A stretch of DNA of 64,000 bases from Candidatus Hydrogenedentota bacterium (GCA_029556545.1 JAKQEQ010000098.1:1-64000); one strand, 5' to 3'. Numbered from the stretch's first letter, positions 20,220-30,725 are shown. The notes: generated by a model from the sequence alone, not told the origin. Translations and numbers: made by a program.

Positions 20220-21479
20220 CTATTGGTGATACGTAAGGCTTTCCCGGAGGAACGGGTCTTTCAGCGGCACGAGCGCGGCGCGGTTCAGGGCGCGGGCGAG
20301 CCCGATTACGAAGACGCCGGCTGTTCCGAGGGTAACGAGAATCTCGACAGGACCGATCACGGGCGCGCCGGGCGCGAAGGAGGGGTAGATCATCAGGTAC
20401 AGGTCAAGCCATCGCCCGACAAGCACGACGGCCGCGACCCGGACAAGAATATACGCGCTGCGCTTGCCGCCGCGCGGCAGTAACGCGAAGAAGGGCAGCA
20501 CCCAGTTCAGGATCAGATTCAGGATGAAGAGCGGGCCCCACGCGCCGCTGGTCCGCGAAACGTAGTAGCCGGTTTCCTCCGGGATGTTGGCGTACCAGAT
20601 GAGCATGTACTGGCTGAACCAGATATAGGCCCAGAAGGTCGTGAAGCCGATCAGGAGCTTGCCGAGGTCGTGGAGGTGTTCATCCGTCACGATGCCGCGC
20701 AACGCGCCGCGATCGCGCAGCCACGCCGCCACGATGATGGTGCAGGCCAGCCCCGAACAGAACAGGCCCGAGAAGTTGTACACGCCGAAGATGGTGCTGT
20801 ACCAGTGCGGTTCCAGCGACATGATCCAGTCCACGCTCGAAAGCCAGCAGGTCAGCGCGAAGACGACCAGGAACGCCGCGGAAATCCTCGCGTTTCGCCG
20901 CGTGCGCGCGACGTCGCCGTCGAAGTCCTGTTCCCGCGAGTTGCGCAGCAAGGCGCGCGCGAAAACGATCCACAGAACCCCGTAGGCGACCGCGCGCAAC
21001 AACCAGAATCCGTAATCGAGCCACAGGCCCTTGAAGCCGACGAAGGTTTCGGCTTCATCGGGGTTCGTCCAGGGATACAGCGCGCTCCCGGCGATGAGCA
21101 CGATCAGCGTGCACGCCAAGCCCATCGGCAGCAGGTGCGCAAACGCTTCCGGGATACGCCGGAGGGCCACGCCCCAGCCCGCGCCCGAGACGTAAAGTGT
21201 CGCGATCAGGAACAGCCCGGCCAGCGACAGCCCGACAAGGTATTGGCTCGTCAACAGCAGGCTTGCCCACGCGCGCTGCGGCGCCAGGGCCAGCCCCGCG
21301 ACGAGCGCGATCACGCCCAGCGCCGCCAGCACGTTCATCGCCCGCCGCGTGCGCGCGGCAAGCCGAAAACGGGTCAGGCGCTCGACGGTCGCGGGCGCGG
21401 TCAGATCAAGCAGCGGGCCGTGCGCGTGAGCATCGTGACCGTTTCCCTTGCCGTCGTAACAGGTCACTTCGCCGCTCAT
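20220..21479 (-). CDS. actF: Alternative complex III subunit ActF (NrfD-like quinol-interacting membrane subunit)
   Basis: The 419-residue integral membrane protein has about ten hydrophobic helices and the features of ActF: WTNPDEAETFVGFKGLWLDY after helix 3, SSVDWIMSLEPHWYSTIFGV near the middle, and FSQYMLIWYANIPEETGYY near residue 300. It belongs with ActC to the NrfD/PsrC superfamily and would form part of the quinol oxidation site. The start at 21479 overlaps actE by four bases (ATGA). It is the last gene of the act cluster; no cytochrome oxidase genes follow it. Confidence 0.9.
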   Translation of the reverse strand: MSGEVTCYDGKGNGHDAHAHGPLLDLTAPATVERLTRFRLAARTRRAMNVLAALGVIALVAGLALAPQRAWASLLLTSQYLVGLSLAGLFLIATLYVSGAGWGVALRRIPEAFAHLLPMGLACTLIVLIAGSALYPWTNPDEAETFVGFKGLWLDYGFWLLRAVAYGVLWIVFARALLRNSREQDFDGDVARTRRNARISAAFLVVFALTCWLSSVDWIMSLEPHWYSTIFGVYNFSGLFCSGLACTIIVAAWLRDRGALRGIVTDEHLHDLGKLLIGFTTFWAYIWFSQYMLIWYANIPEETGYYVSRTSGAWGPLFILNLILNWVLPFFALLPRGGKRSAYILVRVAAVVLVGRWLDLYLMIYPSFAPGAPVIGPVEILVTLGTAGVFVIGLARALNRAALVPLKDPFLRESLTYHQ

Positions 21480-22099
21480 GGTTGGGCCTCCTCGTTGGAT
21501 CGGGCCGCGGCCCGCTGCTGCATCGCGCGCACGTGCAAGACCGCGTTCCACCGGTCCTCGGGCGACACCTGCGCTGCATACGACGCCATGTTCCCTTGTC
21601 CGTAGGTCAGCACGTGGAACATCTGCCCGTCCTTCATGTGCACCGCGTGCTCGGCCAGCAATGACGGCGGCGGCGGGTAGCCGCGCAACGCCACCGGGCC
21701 GTCTCCGTTGCCGGTCGGGCCGTGACACGGGATGCAGAAGGATCGGTATACCTGGTCGCCCCGTTCGAGATTGTGCCGGCTCTCGTCATCCGCGTCGTCG
21801 CCCGCCGGAAGCGCGAAGGGATTCGCCAGTTCCTCGCCGGCGCGCAGCGCATCCTCCGGCGTCGCCGCGTAACGCAACGGCAGTGCGCCGCGCGCGATCG
21901 TGCCGGGGACGGGCGCCTGCAACGTCTGGCCGTCCGCGAACACGGGATTCGGCGCGAAGGCGTCGTAGGCGACCGAATAGACCATCTCGGGCAGGAACAT
22001 GTAATTGGGCCGCGTCGGGTCGCGCCGCATCGACACGGTCATGGCGACTGTGACGACTATGCCCGCGAACAACGCGATATTCAGGTGCGTTCGGCGCAT
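21476..22099 (-). CDS. actE: Alternative complex III subunit ActE (monohaem cytochrome c)
   Basis: The 207-residue protein has one N-terminal membrane segment (LNIALFAGIVVTVAMTVSM) and one haem c motif CIPCH near residue 120, followed by GPTGNGDGPVALRGYPPPPS. This is the usual ActE pattern: a membrane-anchored periplasmic cytochrome c that passes electrons on from ActA. The ATG shares one base with the stop of actD. A methionine as the distal ligand is likely (MASYA near residue 171), but this is not certain. Confidence 0.9.
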   Translation of the reverse strand: MRRTHLNIALFAGIVVTVAMTVSMRRDPTRPNYMFLPEMVYSVAYDAFAPNPVFADGQTLQAPVPGTIARGALPLRYAATPEDALRAGEELANPFALPAGDDADDESRHNLERGDQVYRSFCIPCHGPTGNGDGPVALRGYPPPPSLLAEHAVHMKDGQMFHVLTYGQGNMASYAAQVSPEDRWNAVLHVRAMQQRAAARSNEEAQP

Positions 22100-22626
22100 C
22101 AGACCGCCTCCTCTTCCCGTTCTTCGACGTGCACGGCATTGAATTGCTCGCAGAGTCGCCGCACCGCGCCGGGGTCAAACGCGGCGTCCTCTTCCTCGAT
22201 CACCAGGGCGAAGCGGTCGTCCGTCGTGCCCGGAAACGACGCGGTCGCCTGCTTCCCCGGCCAGAGCCGCGCGGAAATGAAGAGCGCAATGACGGTGCCG
22301 ACGCCCGCGAACAACACCATGACCTCGAAGGTGACTGGCACGAACGCCGGGAGCGAGTTCCACGGCTTGCCCCCGACGTTGATCGGCCAGTCCACGGCGC
22401 TGGTCCAGAACTCGAACCAGACCTTGAACGCCGCGCCCAGCAATCCCAGCAGAAAGCACACGATGGGCAGCCGCGACGGGCGGAAACCCGCCGCCTGGTC
22501 GAGGCCGTGGACCGCGTAAGGCGCGAAGATATCGACGATCTTAAGCCCTCGGCGGCGCGCCGCCCGCGCAACTCCGAGGATGTCCTCCTCTCGCTCGTGA
22601 ACGCTCAAGAATACGCGACGGCTCAT
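22099..22626 (-). CDS. actD: Alternative complex III subunit ActD (DUF3341)
   Basis: The 175-residue protein has two hydrophobic helices ([16 protein letters not shown] and [18 protein letters not shown]) separated by the conserved [18 protein letters not shown] loop, the signature of DUF3341/ActD. It is a small membrane subunit of alternative complex III. Its ATG overlaps the actC stop by four bases. The C-terminal acidic tail (EEREEEAV) is cytoplasmic or periplasmic depending on topology, which the sequence does not settle. Confidence 0.9.
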   Translation of the reverse strand: MSRRVFLSVHEREEDILGVARAARRRGLKIVDIFAPYAVHGLDQAAGFRPSRLPIVCFLLGLLGAAFKVWFEFWTSAVDWPINVGGKPWNSLPAFVPVTFEVMVLFAGVGTVIALFISARLWPGKQATASFPGTTDDRFALVIEEEDAAFDPGAVRRLCEQFNAVHVEEREEEAV

Positions 22627-24050
22627 GTGCGGGCCTCCTCGAATGCTTCGGATGCGTGTCGGGTCTTGTCTGATTGGGAGTGGGGGAGCGGTGGCGCGCT
22701 GCGCCCGTGGGTGAGCACGCCCTTGACCTCGGCGATGGCGATAACAGGCAAAAACCGACAAAAAAGTATGAAACACGTGAAAAACAAACCAAAAGTGCCC
22801 AAAAGCGTTAATATCTCGATGAGCGTCGGCGTGTAGTCGGCCCAACTCGACGGCAGATAGTCCCGATGGAGGGACGTGACGATAATGACGAAGCGCTCGA
22901 ACCACATGCCGATGTTGACGACGATGCTCAGGGCGAAGACCGCGACGAGGTTCGCGCGGACCCGCCGGAACCAGAGCAACTGCGGCGAAACGACGTTGCA
23001 CGTCACCATGATCCAATAGGCCCAGGCGTAGGGTCCCATGGCGCGGTTCAGGAAGACGAACTGCTCGTAGGGGTTGCCCGAGTAGGCCGCCGTGAAGAAC
23101 TCGGTGAGATAGGCCAAACCGACGATGCTGCCCGTGACGATGATGATCTTGCACATGGCGTCGACGTGGCGCAGGGTGAAGTAGTCTTCGAGTCCCATGA
23201 CCTTGCGCGCGATGAGCATGAGCGTGAGGACCATGGCGAAGCCGGAGAAGATGGCGCCCGCCACAAAGTAAGGGGGAAAGATGGTAGTGTGCCAGCCGGG
23301 GATGATCGACGTGGCGAAGTCCCAACTCACGATGGTGTGCACGGAGACGACGAGGGGCGTGGCGAGTCCGGCCAGGAGGAGATAGACGACTTCATATCGA
23401 ATCCAGGTGCGGTAGGAGCCGTTCCAGCCTAGGCTGAAGAAGGCCATGATCTTTTTCCGCAGACCCGCTTTCGCGCGGTCGCGGATGGTGGCGAGATCGG
23501 GGATGAGCCCGACGTACCAGAACATCGCCGAGATCGTGAAGTAGGTCGAGATGGCGAAGAAATCCCACACGAGAGGCGAGCGGAAGTTCACCCAAAGCGG
23601 CCCGCGGTAGTTCGGGTAGGGGAATATCCAGAAGAAGAGCCAGGGGCGTCCCATGTGGATGAGCGGAAACAGCCCGGCGCACATGACGGCGAAGAGCGTC
23701 ATCGCTTCGGCGGCCCGATTGACGGAGGTGCGCCACTTCTGGCGGAACAGGAACAGGATCGCGGAGATGAGCGTGCCGGCGTGGCCGATGCCGATCCAGA
23801 AGACGAAGTTCGTGATGTCGAAGGCCCAGCCGACCGTCCGATTCACGCCCCAGACGCCGATACCCGTTGCCATCTGATAGCCGATGGCCAGCATGCCGAT
23901 GAGCAGCACGGTCGAGGAGGCCAGCAACGCCGCCCACCACAGGCGCGTCGGCTTGCGTTCGAGGAGGGCGCAAATATCGTTCGATACGTCGATGGGGCGC
24001 TTTTCCCCGAGAATCCAGGGGGTGCGCAGGGGCGCTTGCGCGTCAGCCAT
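22623..24050 (-). CDS. actC: Alternative complex III subunit ActC (NrfD/PsrC-like)
   Basis: The 475-residue protein has about ten membrane helices. ActC-typical stretches include [20 protein letters not shown] near residue 83, [18 protein letters not shown] near 130, and [19 protein letters not shown] near 235. It is the quinone-interacting membrane partner of the iron-sulfur subunit ActB. The ATG at 24050 has GGGAGC about 8 bases upstream and overlaps the actB stop by 8 bases. Upstream in-frame codons lie in a palindromic repeat (24071-24090) and are unlikely to be translated as part of ActC. Confidence 0.92.
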   Translation of the reverse strand: MADAQAPLRTPWILGEKRPIDVSNDICALLERKPTRLWWAALLASSTVLLIGMLAIGYQMATGIGVWGVNRTVGWAFDITNFVFWIGIGHAGTLISAILFLFRQKWRTSVNRAAEAMTLFAVMCAGLFPLIHMGRPWLFFWIFPYPNYRGPLWVNFRSPLVWDFFAISTYFTISAMFWYVGLIPDLATIRDRAKAGLRKKIMAFFSLGWNGSYRTWIRYEVVYLLLAGLATPLVVSVHTIVSWDFATSIIPGWHTTIFPPYFVAGAIFSGFAMVLTLMLIARKVMGLEDYFTLRHVDAMCKIIIVTGSIVGLAYLTEFFTAAYSGNPYEQFVFLNRAMGPYAWAYWIMVTCNVVSPQLLWFRRVRANLVAVFALSIVVNIGMWFERFVIIVTSLHRDYLPSSWADYTPTLIEILTLLGTFGLFFTCFILFCRFLPVIAIAEVKGVLTHGRSAPPLPHSQSDKTRHASEAFEEART

Positions 24051-27000
24051 GATGCCCGCTCCCTTCCGTCGCATGGGCGTCCCGCCCATGATTCTCTGCC
24101 TCGTCACTTGCCCGATTGCGCACCAGGGTCAGGTACGTGACCGAAGGCCGCTGGTTGATTTCGTCGAGGACGCGGAAGGCGCGCCCGCTCGCGATTCGTT
24201 TCGAGACGGCGCTCTCGGGGTCGTTCATGTCGCCGAATGCGATCGCGCCCGCCGGGCACGACTGTTGGCATGCGGGCTGGGTCATTGCGTCCGTCACCTT
24301 GACGCCGAGCCGTTTCGCCTCGATCTTCGCCTCCTGAAGGCGCTGCACGCAGAACGAGCACTTCTCCATGACGCCGCGCGATCGGACCGTTACATCCGGG
24401 TTCAGCACGAGGTTTTCGACCGGGTCGTCGTGCCGGTACGTGAACCAGTTGAACCGGCGCACCTTGTAGGCGCAGTTGTTCGCGCAGTAGCGCGTGCCGA
24501 CGCAGCGGTTATAGACCTGCGCGTTCAAGCCTTCCTCGGTGTGTACCGTGGCCAGCACGGGGCATACGTTCTCGCACGAAGCGTTGTCGCAGTGCTGGCA
24601 CATCATCGGCTGATGCGCCACGTCCACGTCATCGCCTTCGCCCGAGTAGTAGCGGTCAATGCGCAGCCAGTGCATCTCGCGCTTGCGGCGCACCTCGTCC
24701 CTGCCGACGACGGGCACGTTGTTCTCCGCCTGACACGCGACCACGCACGCGCCGCACCCCGTGCACGCGGTGAGGTCCACGGCCATGCCCCAGTGATGCC
24801 CTCGCTTCGGGTGATCGTCCGGGTAGAGGTCCCCCTCGAAAATGTGGTGCGCGTGCGGATGCCCGGCTTTCGGGTCCTTTGCGAACGCCCCGAGCGTGGT
24901 CTCGTGCAGGATGGGACGCCGCAGCCCGCCCGCGGGCGCGAGACGCGGCGGGACCGTAATGGTGTGATGCGTCTGTGTGCAGGCGAGTTCGACGCGCGTG
25001 CCCGTGGGCGTAACGGTCACGCCGCGACGTTCGTAGCGCACCAGCCCTTCCTCGATGCGCAGCAGCGGCCCCACGTCCTTGCCCACCAGCCCGTCCTCGC
25101 CAACGCTGGCACGTTTGCCGAACCAGTCCGGCCCGAGTCCGGCGAATCGCGCCGTCGCGGTTTGGCCGTAGCCGAGGGCCACGGCGACCACGCGATCATG
25201 CTGGCCGGGTTGCACGCACACGGGCAGTTCGAGGGCCGCGTCGCCGGCGTCTATGCGCACGACGTCGCCGTCACGCACGCCGAGACGCTTCGCCGCTGCG
25301 ACGGAGAGGCAGGCGTAGTTGTCCCACGTGACTTTCGTCACCGGGTCCGGCAGTTCCTGAAGCCACGGGTTGTAAGCGTGGCGTCCATCAAGTAGACCGA
25401 CCTTCGGGTACGCCGTGAGTGTGAAGGCAGCGGGATCGGGATCGGGGACAGGCAGGGGATCGGGGACAGGCACGTCTCGAAGACTCGCTTGTGCCAGTCC
25501 CCCTCGGAGGCGGGCAAAGCCGTCGTGCAGCGTTCGGTTCCAGAAGGTGTCGAAGGAGTCCGCGGTGGTCGCGCGCGGGTATACGTGGTCGCGCCAGTAC
25601 GCGCGCAGGGTGTCATAGGCGTCCGCGGGCGCGCCCATCCACGCGTGCAGGCTCTCAAGGACGGAACGGGTCTGAAAGAGGGGTCGCAGCGCGGGCTGAC
25701 GCAACGCGACGCCGCCGCTGACCGGCTCCGCGTCGAGCCAGGATTCGAGAAAATGGTGGTCGGGACACAGAAACTGCGCGGCAGCCGCCGTCTCGTCCTC
25801 CCGTTCGCCGCAATAAACGACCAACCCCGCGCGCCGCAGCAGTTCGGCGGAACACGCGCCGCCCGGAATCTCGTACACGGGATTCAGGCCGATGATCACC
25901 AGCGCGGCAACGCGGCCTTCCTCGAGTTCCCGCAGCAACCCGGCGAGCGCGGCGTCGTTGCCCTGCTTCTGCATCGAGGGCCGCCGGATGTCCAGCGTCT
26001 TGCCGTAGTTGCCGAGCGCCTCGTTAATCAGATTGCACAGCCGCTGCGCCTCGGCGTCCTGGCTGCCGCACACGACCAGACTTCGGCCCCGCGCGTCGAG
26101 CAGGCGCTTGGCAAGCGCCTCCAGCGACGTTCGTAGTTCAGCCTTCAGGCTGTCTTCGGAGAAGGGGGACTGTCCCGCTTCTCCCGTTATGCGCCCGGCC
26201 AGCGCGCGCAACACGGAACTCGCCTCATCCGGCGCGATACGGCGGCGTTCGTCCGCCTTCGTGCCCGTGAGCGACATGCGGGACTCGAACTGGACGTGAT
26301 ACGACATCTTCGGCCCGTTATCGTCGAGCCGTCGGCCCGCGCTATACGCCGCCGTGAACGCGACCGGGCTGATCCACGTGCCAAGAAAATCCGCCTCGAC
26401 GCTCACGATGACTTCCGCGCGATCAAAGCGATAGCGCGGCAGGACACGCGCGCCGTGGGTCGCCCCGTGTGCGTCGAGGATCGCCGCGACGGACAGCGGG
26501 TCGTAGACGACATGTGCGCCATCGGCGAAGGTTTCGAGAAAGCGGTCGATGCTCGCCTGCAGCGTGGGACTCGTCACAGTGCGCGAAAGGACCCGCACCG
26601 CGCCGCCCGCGCGCCGCACTTCCTCGAACCGCGCCCGCAGCGCCTGATCCACCCCGGACCACGGGGTGTCGCGGCCCTCGATGCGCGCCCCGCGCAGCCG
26701 TTGCGCGTCGTAAAGACCCAGCAGCGCCGCCTGGCCCGCGGCGCACAAGCCACCGCGCGACAGCGGGTGTTCCGGCAAGCCTTCGATCTTGATGGGCCGC
26801 CCGTCGCGGCACTTGACCAGCGCGCCGCAGCCCGCCTCGCATGCGCCGCACACCGAGGCGTAGAACGCGGCGCGGCCGGGGGTCGTACCTTCAGGGTGGT
26901 TCAGGTACGGCAGCACGTGTTGTTCGGGGGCCTTGCCGCATCCCCCGGCCGTCGCCGCGGCGGAAAGCGCAAAACCCGCCGCCTTCAGGAAGTCCCGCCG

Positions 27001-27123
27001 ATTCACATGGCCGGGCGGGGCCTCGATCCACGCATCGACGTCGCGCGCGTCTCCGCAATGCGCGCCGGATCCGCCCGACGCCTCGTCGGGACTCCGCCAA
27101 TAGTGTTTCTCGTGCTGTCTCAT
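24043..27123 (-). CDS. actB: Alternative complex III subunit ActB (molybdopterin oxidoreductase-like plus iron-sulfur domain)
   Basis: The 1026-residue protein combines a catalytically degenerate molybdopterin-oxidoreductase-like region (about 60-750) with a ferredoxin domain from about 780. A Tat signal, [10 protein letters not shown], lies at residues 41-50. The ferredoxin part has four cysteine groups: [40 protein letters not shown], and CSFCVQRL with CQQSCP. This is the normal ActB layout, with Fe-S clusters carrying electrons from quinol toward the haem subunits. Two oddities stand out: a copy of the GGGGACAGGCAC palindrome is read in-frame (25462-25502, giving DVPVPDP), and the last residues (HGRDAHAT) come from another palindrome at 24071-24090. 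AGGGAG lies 8 bases before the ATG. Confidence 0.92.
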   Translation of the reverse strand: MRQHEKHYWRSPDEASGGSGAHCGDARDVDAWIEAPPGHVNRRDFLKAAGFALSAAATAGGCGKAPEQHVLPYLNHPEGTTPGRAAFYASVCGACEAGCGALVKCRDGRPIKIEGLPEHPLSRGGLCAAGQAALLGLYDAQRLRGARIEGRDTPWSGVDQALRARFEEVRRAGGAVRVLSRTVTSPTLQASIDRFLETFADGAHVVYDPLSVAAILDAHGATHGARVLPRYRFDRAEVIVSVEADFLGTWISPVAFTAAYSAGRRLDDNGPKMSYHVQFESRMSLTGTKADERRRIAPDEASSVLRALAGRITGEAGQSPFSEDSLKAELRTSLEALAKRLLDARGRSLVVCGSQDAEAQRLCNLINEALGNYGKTLDIRRPSMQKQGNDAALAGLLRELEEGRVAALVIIGLNPVYEIPGGACSAELLRRAGLVVYCGEREDETAAAAQFLCPDHHFLESWLDAEPVSGGVALRQPALRPLFQTRSVLESLHAWMGAPADAYDTLRAYWRDHVYPRATTADSFDTFWNRTLHDGFARLRGGLAQASLRDVPVPDPLPVPDPDPAAFTLTAYPKVGLLDGRHAYNPWLQELPDPVTKVTWDNYACLSVAAAKRLGVRDGDVVRIDAGDAALELPVCVQPGQHDRVVAVALGYGQTATARFAGLGPDWFGKRASVGEDGLVGKDVGPLLRIEEGLVRYERRGVTVTPTGTRVELACTQTHHTITVPPRLAPAGGLRRPILHETTLGAFAKDPKAGHPHAHHIFEGDLYPDDHPKRGHHWGMAVDLTACTGCGACVVACQAENNVPVVGRDEVRRKREMHWLRIDRYYSGEGDDVDVAHQPMMCQHCDNASCENVCPVLATVHTEEGLNAQVYNRCVGTRYCANNCAYKVRRFNWFTYRHDDPVENLVLNPDVTVRSRGVMEKCSFCVQRLQEAKIEAKRLGVKVTDAMTQPACQQSCPAGAIAFGDMNDPESAVSKRIASGRAFRVLDEINQRPSVTYLTLVRNRASDEAENHGRDAHATEGSGHHG
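24071..24090. repeat. Palindrome GCATGGGCGTCCCGCCCATG at the actB-actC junction
   Basis: It is one hairpin of the two-hairpin elements at 17479-17530 and 48918-48971. Here it encodes part of the ActB C-terminus and lies 21 bases before the actC start codon. A stem at this site could influence translation of actC. Confidence 0.75.
25462..25502. repeat. Interspersed near-palindrome inside actB, 41-bp version
   Basis: Arms GGGGACAGGCAC and GTGCCAGTCCCC enclose a 17-base loop. It is identical to the element at 39854-39894. Immediately to its left a partial duplicate, ATCGGGGACAGGCAGGGG, precedes it. The reading frame of actB continues through it without a stop. Confidence 0.85.
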
Positions 27124-27139
27124 GGACAACTCCCTGCGC

Positions 27140-27793
27140 TCAGTAATGACACGTCGTGCAATGCAGCGAAGCATTCACGGCTCGGCCCTGCACGCCCACC
27201 GCGTTCGCTTGGCGATGGCAGTTCACGCACCAGCCCATCGCCAGGGTCTCGACCTGCCGCACCCGCTCCATCGTCTCGACGTTCCCGTGGCACTGCTGGC
27301 ACGACACACCCGCTCCCACGTGTGCCCGATGGTCGAAGTAGACGAAATCGGGCAGGTTGTGAATCCTCGTCCAGGCGATGGGCCGCGTCGGCTTCGCCGG
27401 GTCCCGTTCCCGTTTCTCGTTCAGCCCCAGCGCCTCATACAACTTCGCGATCTCCGGCGAGACCACCGGCTCGACCGCGCGCCCCGCTTCCTTCGCCGCC
27501 GCTTCCTCCGCCTGAACCGCGCCCAGCGTCGCCGTCACGAACTCGTGGCAGTTCATGCAGACGCTCGCGGCGGGGACGCCCCCGTGCCGGCTCTTTTGCG
27601 CGCCCGCGTGGCAATAGAGGCAGTCCATGCCCAGTTCGCCCGCGTGCAGCCGGTGCGAGAACGCGATCGGCTGGGGCGGTTCGTAGCCCTGGTGATTACC
27701 CGCCAGATTAAACGTGCGCGCCGCCCCCGTCAGCGCGAGCAGACTCAGCACGAGGCCGATCGCCAGCACATACGTTGCCGTTTCCTTGCTCAT
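27140..27793 (-). CDS. actA: Alternative complex III subunit ActA (pentahaem cytochrome c)
   Basis: The 217-residue protein has an N-terminal membrane segment (TYVLAIGLVLSLLALTGAA) and five CxxCH haem motifs: CLYCH, CMNCH, CQQCH, CVNCH and CTTCH. Five haems and about 200 residues are standard for ActA, the periplasmic electron exit of the complex. PIAFSHRLHAGELGMDC and VYFDHRAHVGAGVSC provide distal histidines. It starts the act cluster, 43 bases after a narK gene transcribed in the same direction. Confidence 0.93.
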   Translation of the reverse strand: MSKETATYVLAIGLVLSLLALTGAARTFNLAGNHQGYEPPQPIAFSHRLHAGELGMDCLYCHAGAQKSRHGGVPAASVCMNCHEFVTATLGAVQAEEAAAKEAGRAVEPVVSPEIAKLYEALGLNEKRERDPAKPTRPIAWTRIHNLPDFVYFDHRAHVGAGVSCQQCHGNVETMERVRQVETLAMGWCVNCHRQANAVGVQGRAVNASLHCTTCHY

Positions 27794-27836
27794 ACCTTTA
27801 TCCTGTTCAGCACGTCGTCAACCAGCCTCCGGCCCG

Positions 27837-29156
27837 TCAACACGGTTTCTCACAGCCCTTGCGCCGATAGAACCACCAGTTGACGGCAGTATTTATAGCA
27901 TAGAAGACTGCTATTACATAGAAGAATGCATTAGGCGACCCCGTGCGTGTGACGACCTCGCCCAGGCACACCCCGAATACAAACGGGCCATACGCCGCAA
28001 TAGCGGCGGTCCACCCCAGCACGCCTCCCGCCTGCCGCGGCTCGAAGATCATCGGTATCTGACGAAACGTCGAGGCGTTGCCGATCCCGGAGAAGAAGAA
28101 AAGTCCCGCCATGCACACCACGAAGAACGGAAACTCCGCCGTCGAATCCGGCCTCGTGAAGAACGTGACCGCGATCGAACAGACCAACAATCCCACGCCG
28201 CTTACCTGCGTGATGACCGCGCCGCCCCACTTGTCGCTTGGCGGGCCGGCCAGCACGCGCACCAGTGAGCCGATGAGCGGCCCCACAAACGCGAAAACGA
28301 GCGGATCCGGCGCGTTCTCGAATCCTCCATACAATTTCGCGATCAGCAACGGAAACGTGGCGGAGAATCCGGAGAAGGATCCGAAGGTCATGATATAGAG
28401 CGAGGTCATCAGCCACGTGTGTTTGTTCTTGAAGATGTCCAGTTGCTGCGTGAACGAGGCCTTTACCGGCACGCTCCGAAGATAGAACCAGGCGATCAGC
28501 CCGAGTGCGATTAGCAGAGGGACGTACCAGAACGTGGCGTTTTGCACCCAGATGGGCTTGCTCACGCCGTCCTTCGAGAAAGTCTGCGGTTCGCCGCCCA
28601 GGACCCCGAGCACGCTCACTCCGATGATCCACGGCGTTACAAACTGGGTCAGGCTCACCCCGAAGTTGCCGATCCCCGCCTGGAGGCCCAGCGCGGTCCC
28701 TTGCAGCCGTTTTGGGAAGAAGAGACTGGTGCTCGGCATGAACGACGAGAAATCGCCGCCGCCAAGGCCCAACAGCAACGCCAGCACCAGGAACAGCCAG
28801 AACGGCGTTTCAGGGTTCATGACGGCGAGGCCGATGCCCACGCAGGGCAGCACTTTGATGAGCGTGGCCGCGGTAATCACATTGCGCGTGCCGTAGATCG
28901 GGATCAGGAACGTGTGGACGATGCGCAGCGTGCCGCCGGCCAGTCCGGGCATCGCGGCAAGCCAGAACAACTGCCGCTGAGAAAACGCGAAGCCGATATG
29001 GGGAAGCCGCACGACGATGGCGCTCATGGCGAACCACGTCGCGAAGGACAGCGTCAACGTGGCCGTCGTGATAATCAGCGTCCGCCACGCGACCCGTTTG
29101 CCGGTCGTCTCCCAGAATTCGGGATTCTCCGGTTCCCATCGTTCCAACGTTTTCAT
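27837..29156 (-). CDS. narK: Nitrate/nitrite transporter, NarK family (second of two)
   Basis: The 439-residue major facilitator protein has twelve hydrophobic helices. The two nitrate-signature regions are recognisable: QAGIGNFGVSLTQF in helix 5 and SGIGNASTFRQIPMIF in helix 11. RIVHTFLIPIYGTRNV follows helix 2. NarK proteins exchange nitrate and nitrite or import nitrate with protons. Its tandem neighbour is a longer NarK; paired transporters next to narGHJI are known from Thermus and other nitrate respirers, where one imports nitrate and the other exports nitrite. Which is which cannot be told here. GGAG lies 8 bases before the ATG. Confidence 0.88.
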   Translation of the reverse strand: MKTLERWEPENPEFWETTGKRVAWRTLIITTATLTLSFATWFAMSAIVVRLPHIGFAFSQRQLFWLAAMPGLAGGTLRIVHTFLIPIYGTRNVITAATLIKVLPCVGIGLAVMNPETPFWLFLVLALLLGLGGGDFSSFMPSTSLFFPKRLQGTALGLQAGIGNFGVSLTQFVTPWIIGVSVLGVLGGEPQTFSKDGVSKPIWVQNATFWYVPLLIALGLIAWFYLRSVPVKASFTQQLDIFKNKHTWLMTSLYIMTFGSFSGFSATFPLLIAKLYGGFENAPDPLVFAFVGPLIGSLVRVLAGPPSDKWGGAVITQVSGVGLLVCSIAVTFFTRPDSTAEFPFFVVCMAGLFFFSGIGNASTFRQIPMIFEPRQAGGVLGWTAAIAAYGPFVFGVCLGEVVTRTGSPNAFFYVIAVFYAINTAVNWWFYRRKGCEKPC

Positions 29157-29192
29157 CCGACACTCCGCCTTACTCTCACCAGCCTCTAGCCT

Positions 29193-30725
29193 CTATCGTT
29201 CCCGCGGCTTCTGCCGCTCCATGGCATGCTCGATCTCTTCGATCTTGCTCATGAGTTCGGGGGCCGCTTCGCGTAGCATGCGCTGGACCACCCGGTGCAT
29301 CCACCACAGGCAGATGCCAGAGAGAATCGCGAAAAACACCCAGCAGGTTGTCCAGATACCCGTCCACTCGAGGAGGTATCCGAAGATGATGGGGCAAACG
29401 AACCCGCCGAGCCCGCCGAGCACGCCTACAATTCCGCCCACGACCCCGACCTCCTTCGGGAAGTACTCGGGGATATGCTTGTAGACGGCGGCCTTCCCGA
29501 TGCCCATCATGATTCCGACAATGAATACGAGCGCGGTGAATATCCATACATTCGCCTGGAAGTAGATATGCGTTACGCCTCGCGCCAGCAGTTGTTTCTT
29601 GGCTACCTGATCGCCTTCGTGCACGACGGGCTCCTGCCATGACGACACCGTCGGCCAGACCAGAACCTGGTGCATTTTCTGTTCGGGAGTGAGGGCTTCT
29701 TCCTTGTCGGCGATGAGCGGATAGCGCGTGTTGCCGATCGCAATCTCGGTCGGGCTTACGGAAGTCACCACGCCGCCGCGCTTCGCCATTACGCCCCTGC
29801 CGGGCGACTCGATGTCCATGCGGGGCACGATGAGCAGCGTGCAGCAGATGAGGCAACTGCCCAGGACCCAGTACATCACGCGCCGCGCTCCCCAGCGGTC
29901 CGACATCCACCCGCCCAACGCGCGAATGACGCCTGACGGCAGGCTGAAGATCGAGGCCATCAGCCCGGCCATTGCCAGCGGCATCAAGTAGGCGTTCACG
30001 TAGTACGGGACGAGCCACTGGGCCAGGGCGACGAATCCGCCGAACACCAGAAAGTAATAGAGCCCGAAGCGCCACACGCGCACGTGCCGCAACGGCCTGA
30101 GGCGCTGGCTGAAACTCGTGATGTGCGAGTCGTCCACCTTGCGCGAGTGCGAGAGGAGGAAGAACACAACCGCCATGACGACGAGCGCCGCGGCGTAGAC
30201 GCGCGGCATGGTTCGCCACGCCTCGATGTCCTCACCATGGTTCGTGAGCCATGCGAGGAGCGTTGGCGCGCCCAGCGTCGTGAGCGCCGCGCCGGCGTTG
30301 CCCATGCCGAAGACGCCGAGGGCCGTGCCCTGGCGTTCCTTTGGGAACCACACCGACGTGTAGGCGATGCCTACGGCGAAGGACGTGCCTGCCAGACCGA
30401 AGCCGAGACTCGCGAAGAAGAAGGACCAGAAGCCGTCCGCCATGCTCAGCAGAACCATGGGAATCGCGGAGACCAGCATGACCGCTGTGTAGACGAGCCT
30501 GCCGCCGTATTTGTCCGTCAGAATGCCGACGGGCAATCGGATAATCGAGCCGGACAACACGGGGATGCCGATGAGCCAGCCTATTTGGGATTCGGTCAAT
30601 CGAAAGACCTGGTGCTCGACGAGAAACGTTACGAGCACGCCGTTGAGCATCCAGCAGGCGAAGCACACGGTAAACGCCACCGTATTCAGCGCGAGCACAG
30701 TCAGCGCCTTGCCTGTGTCTTTCAT
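29193..30725 (-). CDS. narK: Nitrate/nitrite transporter, NarK family, with an inserted soluble domain (first of two)
   Basis: The 510-residue major facilitator protein has LPVGILTDKYGGRLVYTAV after helix 2 and GMGNAGAALTTLGAP in helix 5, as in NarK proteins. Unlike the neighbour, it carries about 90 soluble residues (about 300-390) between two helices of the C-terminal half. The insert includes VSPTEIAIGNTRYPLIAD and EPVVHEGDQVAKKQLLARG; the latter resembles a biotinyl/lipoyl-type barrel turn without the modified Lys context. The ATG at 30725 is preferred, but one 18 bases upstream (30743) is possible. The gene follows narI by about 45 bases in the same operon. Confidence 0.85.
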   Translation of the reverse strand: MKDTGKALTVLALNTVAFTVCFACWMLNGVLVTFLVEHQVFRLTESQIGWLIGIPVLSGSIIRLPVGILTDKYGGRLVYTAVMLVSAIPMVLLSMADGFWSFFFASLGFGLAGTSFAVGIAYTSVWFPKERQGTALGVFGMGNAGAALTTLGAPTLLAWLTNHGEDIEAWRTMPRVYAAALVVMAVVFFLLSHSRKVDDSHITSFSQRLRPLRHVRVWRFGLYYFLVFGGFVALAQWLVPYYVNAYLMPLAMAGLMASIFSLPSGVIRALGGWMSDRWGARRVMYWVLGSCLICCTLLIVPRMDIESPGRGVMAKRGGVVTSVSPTEIAIGNTRYPLIADKEEALTPEQKMHQVLVWPTVSSWQEPVVHEGDQVAKKQLLARGVTHIYFQANVWIFTALVFIVGIMMGIGKAAVYKHIPEYFPKEVGVVGGIVGVLGGLGGFVCPIIFGYLLEWTGIWTTCWVFFAILSGICLWWMHRVVQRMLREAAPELMSKIEEIEHAMERQKPRER

